Part shown: one piece after another, positions 45,081 through 55,798 of the stretch
Position numbering within the stretch: position 1 is the first letter of the stretch
Layout of the letters: each line of letters starts with the position of its first letter
Source of the DNA: Euborellia annulipes
Lineage: Eukaryota > Arthropoda > Insecta > Dermaptera > Anisolabididae
Assembly: GCA_023213315.1 (NCBI GenBank)
Contig: JAKCPI010005066.1
Span: forward strand, 62,001-126,000
Direction: 5' to 3'
DNA: 64,000 nucleotides
Program-made: the position numbers and the translations under genes
Notes under the pieces: generated by a model
What the model was told of the DNA's origin: nothing
What the model saw: only the letters and a program-made list of their open reading frames with translations
Databases searched by the model: none

Positions 45081-45674
45081 TTTTAATCCACGGATTTAAT
45101 TATCGTAACAATAACAATATCTGGTTAGGAATGGAGCCAATAAAATTTACCGTTTTTCTTGCCTTCACGACTCAAAAGGAATTTGAAGAACAAAAACTTG
45201 TCAATTTATAATTTTTAGGCTATTATTTTCATTAATAATCATTAGAAATTTTTTAAATTACCGCTATGTTATGTATGTTCCAAGCTCTCTCTATCTCGAT
45301 TTATTGTTTACATTTAAATTAAGGTCTATTCACTCGTATGGGGAGAAGAAAAGTTGCAACTATCACTATTAAACAAATTTCAACTTCGATTTTAGTTTAT
45401 AAAACATGGGAATAATATTTTAATTAATTTCAACTTTATTTATAGCTTTAAAATTTGTCTCATAAAATAATATTAAAAAAAAAAAAAAACTTTATGAAAG
45501 GTAGGCTATAATTAATTTCAATATTGTCCTAGAGACTTCTGACATCTCTAAAGAGAGTATAATGGGAAATAAGTGAAAATCTCTTTATAAAAACAATGTC
45601 ATAATATCTTAACCTTTTTTTTCATAACACAAAAAAAAAAAAAAAAAAAAAATTAACATCTGCTTGTATAAATA
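45081..45674. other. AT-rich non-coding stretch
   Basis: Poly-A runs lie at 45475-45489 and 45630-45651. Nothing was recognised. Confidence 0.45.
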
Positions 45675-45848
45675 TTAACACTGTTAAAAATTTTCAAGGG
45701 ATATTCATAAACTAGTATAGGAAATCTTTTACACAAACCGTTTAAGAATTTTACATTCGGGTATATGAAAAATGAACTTTCATAAACCAATTTATTAAAA
45801 GTTTCATAAACCGGTTTATGAAAAATTTCTTAAGCTAGTTACGCCTGT
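45675..45848. repeat. Interspersed repeat shared with 19258
   Basis: CTGTTAAAAATTTTCAAGGG, ATATTCATAAAC and TTTACATTCGGGTATATGAA match 19258-19332. Here a CATAAACCGGTTTATGAAA palindromic unit also recurs (45781 and 45807). Confidence 0.55.
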
Positions 45849-45920
45849 CGAGAGGTTTGAACTCGAGCTCTTGGTTTATTCCCTTCTTAAGTATGACGCC
45901 TTGTCATCTAGACTACTTAC
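45849..45920 (-). mobile_element. tRNA-like SINE head, copy 2
   Basis: On the minus strand: GTCTAGATGACAAGGCGTC, AAACCAAGAGCTCGAGTTCA and AACCTCTCG, matching the head at 44352 in opposite orientation. Confidence 0.55.
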
Positions 45921-45961
45921 GTTATTATAAATATCATACTTTTTAAGCTACTTAAATTTGA

Positions 45962-45964
<3 letters not shown>

Positions 45965-45999
<35 letters not shown>
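45965..45999. repeat. (TA)n microsatellite
   Basis: About 35 bases of alternating AT. Confidence 0.9.
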
Positions 46000-46001
<2 letters not shown>

Positions 46002-46549
46002 CCTATATTTTAAGTGATTTATTTAATAAACTTGAATATGATTTCACGAACTGGGTATATTAAAATTCTAGCACGAAAGTACTGTATATGAAAAATGATT
46101 GAAAATTCATATTTACAGTGTACTATAACGGTATAGACACATATGAATGAAGATTTACTCATCCACTAAGAAAATTCTTTGAAATTTGCAAATTTTCACT
46201 CACTTGGATTGGAAATTAAAAAGAAAATCAACTAATAATAAATAAATTAATAAATAAAAAATTCATTTATAATTGAAATATTAAATTTTTAATCTCCTAA
46301 TTTGATTATACCAGTATTAATCAAATTTTATTTCATACTCATCAGTTTAATAACACTTTTTTTCAGTAATTAATAACGTCAGTAATTTGCTGCTTTAATA
46401 ATTATTTTATCACTCATATTGTTTGCTAAATTAATTTCCCCATGATTGAGTTAAAAATTTTAAAATTAGCCTACTAGAGAGAGCGAGGTGATAAATTCAT
46501 ATCATTAGTTAATTATTCAACCAACATAAAGAGGTTTTTATCATTCCTC
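46000..46549. other. AT-rich non-coding stretch
   Basis: Nothing was recognised. Confidence 0.45.
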
Positions 46550-46690
46550 TAAAATGGGAATTACTCTATTTACTTTACTATCCTTTTGCTTTTTCAAGTT
46601 CCCTCAAAGAGAGGGGCAAGTTTATAAATATTTGCTTAAGACCGGCCGATGGCCATCCTTCTAGAAGTATAGAGAGAGGGTCGCCTCTCG
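46550..46690. promoter_or_regulatory. Short island, candidate cis-element
   Basis: CAAAGAGAGGGGCAAGTTT, AAGACCGGCCGATGGCCATC and GAGGGTCGCCTCTCG. Unique-looking and non-coding. Confidence 0.3.
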
Positions 46691-46811
46691 TTTTATTTAT
46701 TAGAACAAATAAAATAAAAGTCACAAATTCTACCTATAAAAAAATATTTTGGATCCGTAAAAAATTAAGCACATAATTTGATTCATATCATTTGTATTTG
46801 TGTTAAATACT

Positions 46812-47070
46812 TGGAGGCCCACGGGGCTTGGAGTAGTTGGTAGCGTGCCTACCTTCTATACCAAACGTCGCGGGTTCGGACCCCAGGCAGTCCGATAATT
46901 TTATTTAAGGCATTTGGATACCAAATGACTTAAATAAGAATGCCTGGACCCCAATATAGACAAATTCATAAATAACGGTTATCGTCAAAGTCTTAAATGG
47001 CCTAAGTTGCCGAAAAGACTGTGACTGAGTGTGAATGAGAAAAAAGTGTGAATGTTTAAAAAAAAAAAAA
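46812..47070 (+). mobile_element. tRNA-derived SINE-1, best-preserved copy
   Basis: The head reads GGGGCTTGGAGTAGTTGGTA GCG (A-box-like) and CGCGGGTTCGGACCCCAGG (B-box-like). The body reads TTGGATACCAAATGACTT, AAGAATGCCTGGACCCC, AACGGTTATCGTCAAAGTC and GGCCTAAGTTGCCGAAAAGA, then TGAGAAAAAAGTGTGAATG and poly-A. Confidence 0.88.
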
Positions 47071-47105
47071 AACATACTTGGAGCAGTATAAAATAATTCA
47101 TATTA

Positions 47106-47444
47106 AGGTTGCTTCACATCTAATTAACTAGCTAGTTGACTATTACTGCACATCTAGTTAAGCTAATCCCTGTATGTTTAAATAAGAGACCAGATCGTAG
47201 TCAACTAGCTAAGACCAAAAGGTCGATATAAGGGGTGAAATTCGGACCACAAGGCTATTTTATTATTTTATAAATGAAATTTTTATTAAGTTGCTAACTT
47301 CACAAAGCTTCCCTCATACCTCAGATTGTATGTGAAAAAACTCATTTTTTTAAACTAGAATTTTAAGCATGTTCTTGTTAACTATATCGATGATTTGCTA
47401 TCGGATTAGTTTGCTAGGTGACAAGATATGAAGCACCCAGCCTT
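47106..47444. repeat. Weak 340-bp inverted-repeat element
   Basis: AAGGTTGCTTCACATCT at the left and AGATATGAAGCACCCAGCC at the right are imperfect inverted repeats, and ACTAGCTAGTTGAC / GTCAACTAGCTAAG repeat within. Possibly an old MITE. Confidence 0.45.
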
Positions 47445-47789
47445 AAATGATTAAAATATTACAATATCTCTAAGTTTTGTTATAAAAACTACGGGGGTTG
47501 CGTTTTCTTTTCCGATCAGTGTATTTCTTTAAAAGTATAATTTTTTCCCATTCGGTATAACATAGACTCGTTCTCTAGTTGTTTGACTCGCCACCTTTAC
47601 GGGACTCACTCCGCCCTCAAAGGCATTAAATTAAAAAACAGCTACTGAATAGACAGTATTTTTATTTTATTTTATACATTTAGCAAATAGGCTAACATGT
47701 TTTTAAAACAAAATTTATAATTAAATTAAACAAAATAAAACCATGATATAAATATTACTGTAAGGTGTGTTTCAAATGAGTATTTTTTT
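47445..47789. other. AT-rich spacer
   Basis: A mixed segment at 47560-47620 (GTTTGACTCGCCACCTTTAC GGG) is unrecognised. Confidence 0.4.
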
Positions 47790-48060
47790 TTTTATATATA
47801 TATATTTCAGTTTGACTCCTCCGTCATAGCTTTTTTGATACAAAATACATAGAAATTACAAAATTACATATAGATAAAATTTGTAGAGGCACCTATAAAT
47901 TACATAATACAAATTACATTGTAAAGATAATACAAATATAAAACAGAGAGCCTAGTACAAGAAAATATAAAACACATAAAAAAAAAAACATAAAATACAT
48001 CGTAAAAGAAAAACTAAATATTAAATAAATTAATAAAACAAAATAAATAAATTTGAAACT
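47790..48060 (-). mobile_element. Poly-T-led retroelement-like repeat
   Basis: A T/TA-rich start, TTGACTCCTCCGTCATAGC and an ACA-rich body (ATTACATAATACAAATTACA) resemble in style 2310-2640 and 49080-49240. It is read as an A-tailed element on the minus strand. No coding sequence. Confidence 0.35.
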
Positions 48061-48239
48061 GATTTGGCACGTGATTCTAATTGTTGTAAACCGTTGAAAG
48101 TCGTTCTTTGAACATACATTTTACCTATGATATAAGCCTTTTAAAAAGTATCCGGAAAAGAATAGAAAAATTGTTTTTTTTTTTTTCATTTGATAATATT
48201 CAATAGATTCGAGTCCCTTCCTTTTTTTTATTTCTTATT

Positions 48240-48500
48240 CTTCCCAACGAGGAGATTTTAGTGGCATTTGGCAGCCAGCGTGAGACAAACCCTCACAATG
48301 CATTTTCCGGCTCTTTGCATGCATCTCGCGCCCTTCAGCTACCGAAACGTCACCAAAAAGGCTGGGCGGCCCTTTTCTCTCCTCTCTCTTTCCATCGCAC
48401 GTGTTAATATTATTGTCTCTTCACGCTCCAATGCGATTCTTAAAAGATTTTTTGACGTTTGTTGTTGTTGTTGTCGTATAACGTGAGTTCGATATGTCAG
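48240..48500. promoter_or_regulatory. G+C-richer island, candidate enhancer
   Basis: It includes TGGCATTTGGCAGCCAGCG, TGCATGCATCTCGCGCCC, GAAACGTCACC and AAGGCTGGGCGGCCC, then a GTT repeat. Opposed 72-codon frames reflect composition. Unique-looking. Confidence 0.35.
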
Positions 48501-49720
48501 GATCGGAAGTGGAATATTTTTGTTATGTAAAACTGGCAATATACAACTGAATAACATATGAACATGACAAGCGGCGATATAAATCTTTTGCTTATATAAT
48601 TAAACAAAGCTTATGTCATTAGACTATTATTCGCAATTGCTGGGAACACGAGACAAAAAATCTAAATAAATAAATACAATTTAATTAATATTTTTTTTTC
48701 TTAATTATAATTCAATATTTCCTTTTATTAAAATTAACCTGAGGTATTATAATCTAGTTACATAAATATTCCTCGAGGTCGGGGCGGGCGTTATCTTGCG
48801 GCCTTGTTTAATCCTCCTCAGCATTGATCTATTAATATTCAATAAATTTTTCAAGCCATCACACACACACTCACAAATTTATTTGTAATTATATAGGAAA
48901 TGATTTGCATTTTAAATTTATTTCAGTAAAAATTTTCTGTACAAATATTCAATTGATAAGTTATTTGTTTTTGTCTGTCCTAATTTTATACTGACTGTGA
49001 GATTTTTAAAATTTACACTCCTCTTTTACATATAAAATATATTTATTTATTTTTTTTTACACAATGACCTATTAGCCAATGTATAATAAAATTTTTTTAG
49101 TTTTATTTATTTTTTTTTTAAGGTTGGCTACACGGCTATTCCTTTGTGAACATAAAGCATATAAAAACAAAATAGAATCCAAAATACAAAATATACAAAT
49201 GAATGTACATAATAATATATTATAAAATTACATTATACCAAGAACATTAGTTTTATTGATATATTATTGTTTATATTTTATTTTAATATTGTAAATTTAT
49301 TTTATGGGTATGGCGACGTGGCCATTCCTTAATAAAAAAAAATTTATGTTGAGATTCTCCTCATTATTAATATAGTTTAGTTGACATAAAATTTTTTTTT
49401 TAAAAAAAAATACTTTTTCCCCCCCCCACCACATCTGTGCGACATAAAATTGTTTGTTTTGGAATTTATTGGTCCTGAGTGAGAATCCTAAATTCAAAAC
49501 TTTTCAACAAACTCCGTCCGTTACTGTAATCTAAACTTATGTTCATCACAAAAAAATTTTAAAATTTTGATTTCAAATGATTTTAGGACCTAAAATTATA
49601 ACTATTGTAAAATTTGTTTTCATTTTTCGATATATCCGTTTGATGAAATTTTTTCGAAATATCAAAAATTTTCAAAATTTTCAATTAATAATTTATTACT
49701 TTCTCTTAGCCTATATGAAA
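48501..49720. other. AT-rich stretch with a small island and poly-T-led repeat
   Basis: The bases at 48772-48830 (CCTCGAGGTCGGGGCGGGCG, ATCTTGCGGCCTTG) may be a cis-element. The bases at 49080-49240 resemble the poly-T-led repeats. A C-run lies at 49420-49427. Confidence 0.4.
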
Positions 49721-51299
49721 TATACCGGGTGGGCCATTAGTGGTGGACGGAAGATTGTGGGCTTATTAACGGACATTTTTAAAGTTTGTTGATCGTATAT
49801 AATGTGGGGCCTTTAGGGCTACAAATTAAAAATATTTTTGTTCCAATTGCACTTTTATACAGGGTGACCCATATCAAAGTTATGTTTTTTTAAATGGAAC
49901 GCCCTATATATTATTGCATATTTGGATTCTACGGCCAATTTTAGAATGACTTTATGTCATGCAATGTATTCCAAACCAAACCGTTTAGCCGCAAATCGGG
50001 TTTTTGTGAAAAAACTACTGTCTGAAAAAATTGAATATCTCGTGAACCTTAATACCTAGGGGGCTGTTCTTTTGTGATCTTACTAATCATGAAATGTACT
50101 AATGTGAGCCAGATGGGTAACCCGGAATTATTCTTATGTTGGGAGATATGGCTATGCCAATTTGGAAAATTTCAAACATGGATAACTTTATTTTTTCAAA
50201 TGGAACATACTACTTTTCTTGATGCCAAGGGACGTGAAATTTAATTCTCTTTCTAATGACATAAGGTTGTCTATATCTATCTTTGGTAGTTTTCTTTTTA
50301 TTCCAAAATATCTGATAACGAAAAAAAATACATTTATTATAGACAAAACCATTTAAAAAAAAATCCAAACGCAAACAAAACTGTAATAAATATATGGAAA
50401 ATATATGCTAAATATTCGAAAATGTATTTAAATTTCCTTTAAAATCATTTATTTGAACTCCTAGAAGAAGCCCCGCTTGCTAAAATTGGGGTATGATTTT
50501 TCAACAAGATGGCGCACCTCCTAACCTAAACATAACCCTAATTTCTTTTTCGGGAAGTTCAAATAAATGATTTTAAAGGAAATTTAAATACATTTTCGAA
50601 TATTTAGCATATATTTTCCATATATTTATTACAGTTTTGTTTGCGTTTGGATTTTTTTTTAAATGGTTTTGTCTATAATAAATGTATTTTTTTTTTTTCG
50701 TTATCAGATATTTTGGAATAAAAAGAAAACTACCAAAGATAGATATAGACAACCTTATGTCATTAGAAAGAGAATTAAATTTCACGTCCCTTGGCATCAA
50801 GAAAAGTAGTATGTTCCATTTGAAAAAATAAAGTTATCCATGTTTGAAATTTTCCAAATTGGCATAGCCATATCTCCCAACATAAGAATAATTCCGGGTT
50901 ACCCATCTGGCTCACATTAGTACATTTCATGATTAGTAAGATCACAAAAGAACAGCCCCTAGGTATTATGGTTCGCGAGATATTCAATTTTTTTCAGACA
51001 GTAGTTTTTTCACAAAAACCCGATTTGCGGCTAAACGGTTTGGTTTGGAATACATTGCATGACATAAAGTCATTCTAAAATTGGCCGTAGAATCCAAATA
51101 TGCAATAATATATAGGGCGTTCCATTTAAAAAACATAACTTTGATATGGGTCACCCTGTATAAAAAGTGCAATTGGAACAAAAATATTTTTAATTTGTAG
51201 CCCTAAAGGCCCCACATTATATACGATCAACAAACTTTAAAAATGTCCGTTAATAAGCCCACAATCTTCCGTCCACGCACTAATGGCCCACCCGGTATA
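49721..51299. mobile_element. 1.58-kb near-perfect foldback element, TA-flanked
   Basis: The left arm (49721-50459) and right arm (50556-51299) are inverted copies with only a few differences and a 96-base loop. The ends are TATACCGGGTGGGCCATTAG and its complement. A second end-like motif (ATACAGGGTGACCCATATC) lies about 138 bases inside each arm, as if one element sits within another. Mirrored frames of 65-75 codons occur in the right arm, including CHAMYSKPNRLAANRVFVKK, but no transposase family was recognised. The arm similarity implies recent origin or gene conversion. The loop may retain unique DNA trapped between two inverted copies. Confidence 0.85.
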
Positions 51300-52310
51300 G
51301 AGAGAGAAAGTATTGCGATCATGTCAAAAATTCGATGTCGAGATTTTGATGGATATACATGTTTTGAGGTCCCCTGAGTCCAAAAAAGTGGGTCCCGCAA
51401 ATTGGTCTGTGTGTGTGTGTGTATGTATGTATGTGTGTGTGTGTGTCTGTATGTGTGGACAGATTTTTAGCATGAAGGAATTGAGCTACCGGATTGAAAT
51501 TTTATATTTAACTTAGGTACCTTCCCACACGCTCAAAATAAGCTTTTGAACAAAATCGGCCAAAAAGTACTAGTACTTTACTGATGTACTTTTTCAGTTT
51601 TTTTCGATTTTCTCAAAATTCCCTCCAAGGATTTTTTTTAAAATTCATAAATGAACTATTTTTTAGATGCTCTTTAAAATGTATATTCTCATTTTGCCGT
51701 TGAAATCTTCTGAAGACCACTTTACTCTTGTTCTTCATAGGAAAGTAGAAATGGTTGCCATGGTAACGGAATTTAAATCTTTTTCTTTTTTATTAGATTA
51801 AAAATCAATTATTATTTAAATTCCCATTTATTTTTATTTTATTTCTGTTTTTAATTGTTTCCAAGAAAACATATATATATATCTCTCCCACTTGCAAACA
51901 TTATCGTCTCTCTCTACTCTTTTTAAATTCCCTTTCCACCTTATCTTCGCATAGAAACAATGTTAATTTCCTATAGGGATTTGTATGTTAATTTCGATTC
52001 AAAAGGGGGTCCCCTTTGGAACTTTTTAGACATTTAAAATTTTTTTTTCCAATTCTTATGAAATTTTGTATTTATTTACGATTCTATATTGTGTATAAAA
52101 TGTCCAAATATGAGATTAAAATTTTTAAAAATAACCATAGTTTATTTGAAGCAGTCAACATTTAAAATGCAAGTTTGAAACTAAGATGCTATCGGAAACT
52201 AAATATATCTCGACACAAAAATCTGGTGTGACCAGCACAGTGCACAACTTTCTCTTACCGAAGGGTAAGAGAAAGTTGTGTGCTGTGCGCCAGTCACACC
52301 AGATTTTTTT
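51300..52310 (-). mobile_element. Family A element, complete minus-strand copy with hairpin
   Basis: It runs from the distal end (AGAGAGAAAGTATTGCGATC, GATGTCGAGATTTTGATGG) through TTTAACTTAGGTACCTTCCC, TTTACTGATGTACTTTTTCA and GGTTGCCATGGTAACGG to GGGATTTGTATGTTAATTTC. It ends in a hairpin at 52217-52310 with stems of about 45 bases closed by a GAAG-like loop. A (GT)n tract interrupts at 51407-51457, and 51791-51955 seems to be extra sequence. Confidence 0.8.
51407..51457. repeat. (GT)n / (GTAT)n microsatellite
   Basis: GT dinucleotides interrupted by GTAT units inside the family A copy. Confidence 0.85.
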
Positions 52311-52363
52311 ATAATAATATATATTTAAAAATTATTATTATTTTTTTATATTTTTTAAAATAT

Positions 52364-52635
52364 CATCTATTGCAATAGTATTGAGACTAAAGCCCGGTAG
52401 TAGTAGGCAGCCCAAATGGCAAACGCTCACTAAACTTTTTTCTGATTAAAACATTCAGAAAATTTTTATTTCGATATATCTTGAAATTTAAATTAAAAAG
52501 ATAAATATTTATGGTTGTTAAAAAGGGTCGTTCGTCCTATTGTCTGCTTTGAAAAAAGGTTTTTCTCATACAGACAAGCTGCCATTTGGGCTGCCTAACT
52601 ACCGGGCTTTAGTCTCAATACTATTGCAATAGATG
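52364..52635. mobile_element. 272-bp MITE with about 48-bp inverted repeats
   Basis: CATCTATTGCAATAGTATTG and the following AGACTAAAGCCCGGTAG are perfectly inverted at the right end. The arms extend into GGCAGCCCAAATGGCA. It starts 54 bases after the family A hairpin. No frame. Confidence 0.85.
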
Positions 52636-53720
52636 GTACATAATATTAAATAAATTAAGATTAATACATTTGAGCCTCTCTTAATTATTAATATAATTGA
52701 TTTGAAATTTCAGTCCTTTTTCTTTATGGTTTATTGATCTTTTTTCAAAATATCCTGCCAAAAAAGTCTCTCAACAGAATTGATACTTTCGATTTATAAT
52801 TTGCTGAAAATCATTTACAAAAGTCCCAATTTTATTCTAACAATGCAGTGAGATTCTAACAAACAAATCTCAATTATAATTTAAACAAATCGCCAAATTC
52901 TTTAAAATAATAACAATTGATAAAATTAACATTTGTTTTTGTAACCTTTATTTGTTAATTAATGATTAAAAAAGAACATGAAATTTGTATTTAATTACCA
53001 TAAAGCTGATAACTATCTTCTTTTTTTTACTTTTTTATTTTAAACTTAAAATGGATTCTAATTCTCTTCATCATCAAAGTTCTTATTAAAAGCTAATTAA
53101 TCATATTTAAAGCCATCTTTTATGTTTGATGATGTTATTATTCAATATTATGTTCTCCTCTCTCTCTCTCTTTCTTCATTCATAAATATATTGTATATAA
53201 AAGTTATTAACCTAGTAACTTAATCCTCATAAAAAGAGCCTCAGAGTACATAAAATATCAAATAAATTATGCTCTTGAGTTGATGATTATGTTATAAACA
53301 ATTTCTCTTGGCTTCTATAGTAGCTATATAGAAGACAATCTAAGTATGATGACGTTAAGGGGAGGAGTAAACTTAACTTTTGCGAAGAAACAAAAAACAA
53401 AAAAAAAAAAAAGCTTTCAACATGAATCCTTTCTTGGGAATTTTAAAATTTAAGAAATTTAAGTTTAAAATTTTTCTACCAATATGGTACATAATAGGCT
53501 ACTTTCATTTTTACAATGAGAAAAAAAACAATAATCGAAGAATCATTTTCAATTTTTATGCCAATATGTAGATATATATTGTAAAACATGGAACTCTTGT
53601 AATGAGCAAAAGCTCAAAAAACAGTACAATAAATAATAAAATAATAAAAAATAAATAATACTCTAAATTTTGGAGAATAGAATTTTAAAATTGAAAATCT
53701 TTTATCAGGTATAAAACCAG
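52636..53720. other. AT-rich non-coding stretch
   Basis: Nothing was recognised. Confidence 0.45.
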
Positions 53721-53900
53721 TCTGCAAAGCCCGCCTTCGGCGAGCAATTGCAAAATTTTATAGTTTTAAATTTCCCTCTCTGACTGTCCATCTCTGACTG
53801 TGGCCAATCAGCGAGAGAGTTGTCACAGCTGACATACACCGGAAATGAATCTCTAACCCTTTATACATGGTAATCATGTTATAATAGAGTTCGAGGCTCT
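53721..53900. promoter_or_regulatory. Small mixed island, candidate cis-element
   Basis: AAAGCCCGCCTTCGGCGAGC, a duplicated CTCTGACTGT unit (53776 and 53792), GGCCAATCAGCGAGAGAG and CACAGCTGACATACACCGG. CCAATCA is a CCAAT-box-like word. Confidence 0.28.
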
Positions 53901-54009
53901 AGAATAGGCATGTCCAATCTAACCCCAGTCTACTCTTGTGACTTTAAAAGATAGGCTACTTTTTATTTAAATAAAAAATGATATTTGAGTTAAAATTGTA
54001 TTTATTTAT

Positions 54010-54294
54010 TTAGGAAAATCTACCCTGAAACAGGAATGGTTTCTCTGTCAGTTGCCATTCACTGTCAGTAGAATTTCTTGCTTGTTCAATGAAGTCTTTT
54101 TCCTAATAAGAAAAGATTCTTCTTAGTAGATGTTGAGAAAAGTATAGCTTCGAGATGTTGACAATAACATCAACATCTTTTTCATAAGTCCATCTTGTAG
54201 TCGGATGCCCATTTTGGCGCTTAGCAGTTGGTAGATATGGTTTAAGACCAGCAGATAGAAATTTAGGAAGGACTCCAAAAATTTTGAGAGTTCT
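54010..54294 (-). pseudogene. Unidentified degraded coding remnant
   Basis: Minus-strand translation from 54294 to TAA at 54010-54012 gives 94 residues with one in-frame TAG about residue 65. Protein-like parts include FGVLPKFLSAGLKPYLPTAK, RQNGHPTTRWTYEKDVDVIV and, after the stop, DSEWQLTEKPFLFQGRFS. Amino-acid balance differs from chance A/T frames nearby. I do not recognise the family. It could be a transposon- or host-derived exon fragment, but no supported start or splice site was found. Confidence 0.35.
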
Positions 54295-54789
54295 AACTAT
54301 TATTATTATTATTGATTTTAAATTTACTGATAAAGATAGAACCCAGAGGTAGATGATATTGTCTATCCATCGAATTAAAAACGTAGCACTGCCTTAACAT
54401 TTTTTTTAAGACCCTTCTTTGAGTTGAATTTTATTGGCTTTTTTCAGATGGATATAGCTGCTGTAGATACCTATATAATTTATAGTTTAGTTTAAAGGAG
54501 GATAGTTTTTTTTTTTTTTTTTTATTAGAAGATAGTTTCTCCAAACTCCAAATTTTTGAGGCTAAGCTAATTACAATATTTTTCTCATGAACTGAAGATA
54601 AATAAATAAATTTAAATATAAAAATATTTAGTAAGGCAGCTTCTTCTGGTTCGATTGTCTGATATGAACAAATGAGTATCGTATACTGTATAAGTAGTAA
54701 GCAAGCTTCTTTGACTCTATCCTCCCAACTCTAACAATATTTCAAAAATTTAGAAATTATACTAAGTAAGAGAAGTTTTATTTTATTAC
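54295..54789. other. AT-rich spacer
   Basis: It has an (ATT)n run at 54298-54314 and poly-T at 54508-54524. Possibly more of the remnant next to it, but in no clear frame. Confidence 0.4.
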
Positions 54790-55270
54790 GGTGAAGATCG
54801 ATGGACGGAGGTTGATGGTTTTTTGACCGTTAGTCGGAGACGAGACGAGATTCCGTGTGAGTCCTGAGCGAAGTTAGCGTCGTCGTCGTCGTCGATCCGG
54901 GATCTCGTTCAACCCGTTACTTACTGCTCTCTCTCTTTCTCTCTCTCTGGTGTTGTTTGTCAAGTTGGCAATATTGCCTTCATCGTCGTCGTTGTCTTCA
55001 TCGTCGTTTCACATTTTGATAAACTTGAGTAATTAACCGCAAGATAAAACCAGTAATTAAAAAAAAAAAGAGAGGAAAAAAAAGAAGTCTTTCTCTCCAT
55101 TAAGGCGATGTTGGTAACGCACGAGCTACTTTTTCCTGAGAGAGAGATGATGCCGCTATCAAAACACGCGGCACTCAAAAACCAAGTTGAAGCCCTGTTA
55201 GTAATTTGATGGCGGCCAGCAGGTCCATTAGTGCTCAGGTAATAGCCCTTTGGATAAATATTAACCAACA
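54790..55270. promoter_or_regulatory. Long G+C-richer island upstream of the Iroquois exon, candidate enhancer or promoter
   Basis: It includes GATGGACGGAGGTTGATGG, GAGTCCTGAGCGAAGTTAGC, a CGT repeat with GATCCGGGATCTCG, a CT-rich tract, and at 55206-55260 a unique-looking TTGATGGCGGCCAGCAGGTC followed by CATTAGTGCTCAGGTAATAG. It lies 2.4 kb before the exon. A first exon or promoter here is possible, but no Iroquois N-terminal sequence is readable. The 103-codon minus frame is not family-like. Confidence 0.4.
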
Positions 55271-55798
55271 CCGATTTTCAATAATTTGAAAATAAATATT
55301 TCCTAACTAACATAAAAAAAAAAATAATGATTGGTTAATTTAATGATATATAATTAAACTTTACACTAATTTTATTCATGGGCATACTAAGTCGAGGACT
55401 ATAATTTAACAGAAGTCGTTTATAGTTATGTATTCTTTAACAAATTCTAATCATTTTCCAATTATTTTCTTATTACTAAAAAAAACGATTCGCATTTTCT
55501 ATATATAAAAAATTAATATTCATAATAAGAGGTGGATTTTTTTTGAAAATAATACAACAATTTTAAGTGTCCAATTAAAATGATTTCCTTACTTACTTCC
55601 TTAAAAATCATCCTTCAATAAATATTAATTAAGTTTATTTAATTAACAAGTTTAAACCTGTCTAAGCATTTATCAAGAATAGATTATTTATTAATTACGC
55701 TCTGTGTATAAAACTACTGAACAAGACTTGATTAACTTTTTAGTTTTTTTTTTTTGCAAATTTTTCAAAAACTGCTAAAAAATATTGTGATTAAGGGG
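55271..55798. other. AT-rich spacer
   Basis: Nothing was recognised. Confidence 0.45.

Noticed and set aside
49721..51299. Mirrored frames in the giant foldback as a transposase
   Set aside because: The 65-80 codon frames are separate, mirrored in both arms and lack DDE/D or other catalytic patterns.
55209..55238. MAASRSISAQ as the first coding exon of the Iroquois gene
   Set aside because: The ATG and donor-like CAG/GTAATA are suggestive, but the peptide lacks any Iroquois N-terminal feature and the preceding exon should end near a PY/YSPL-type segment.
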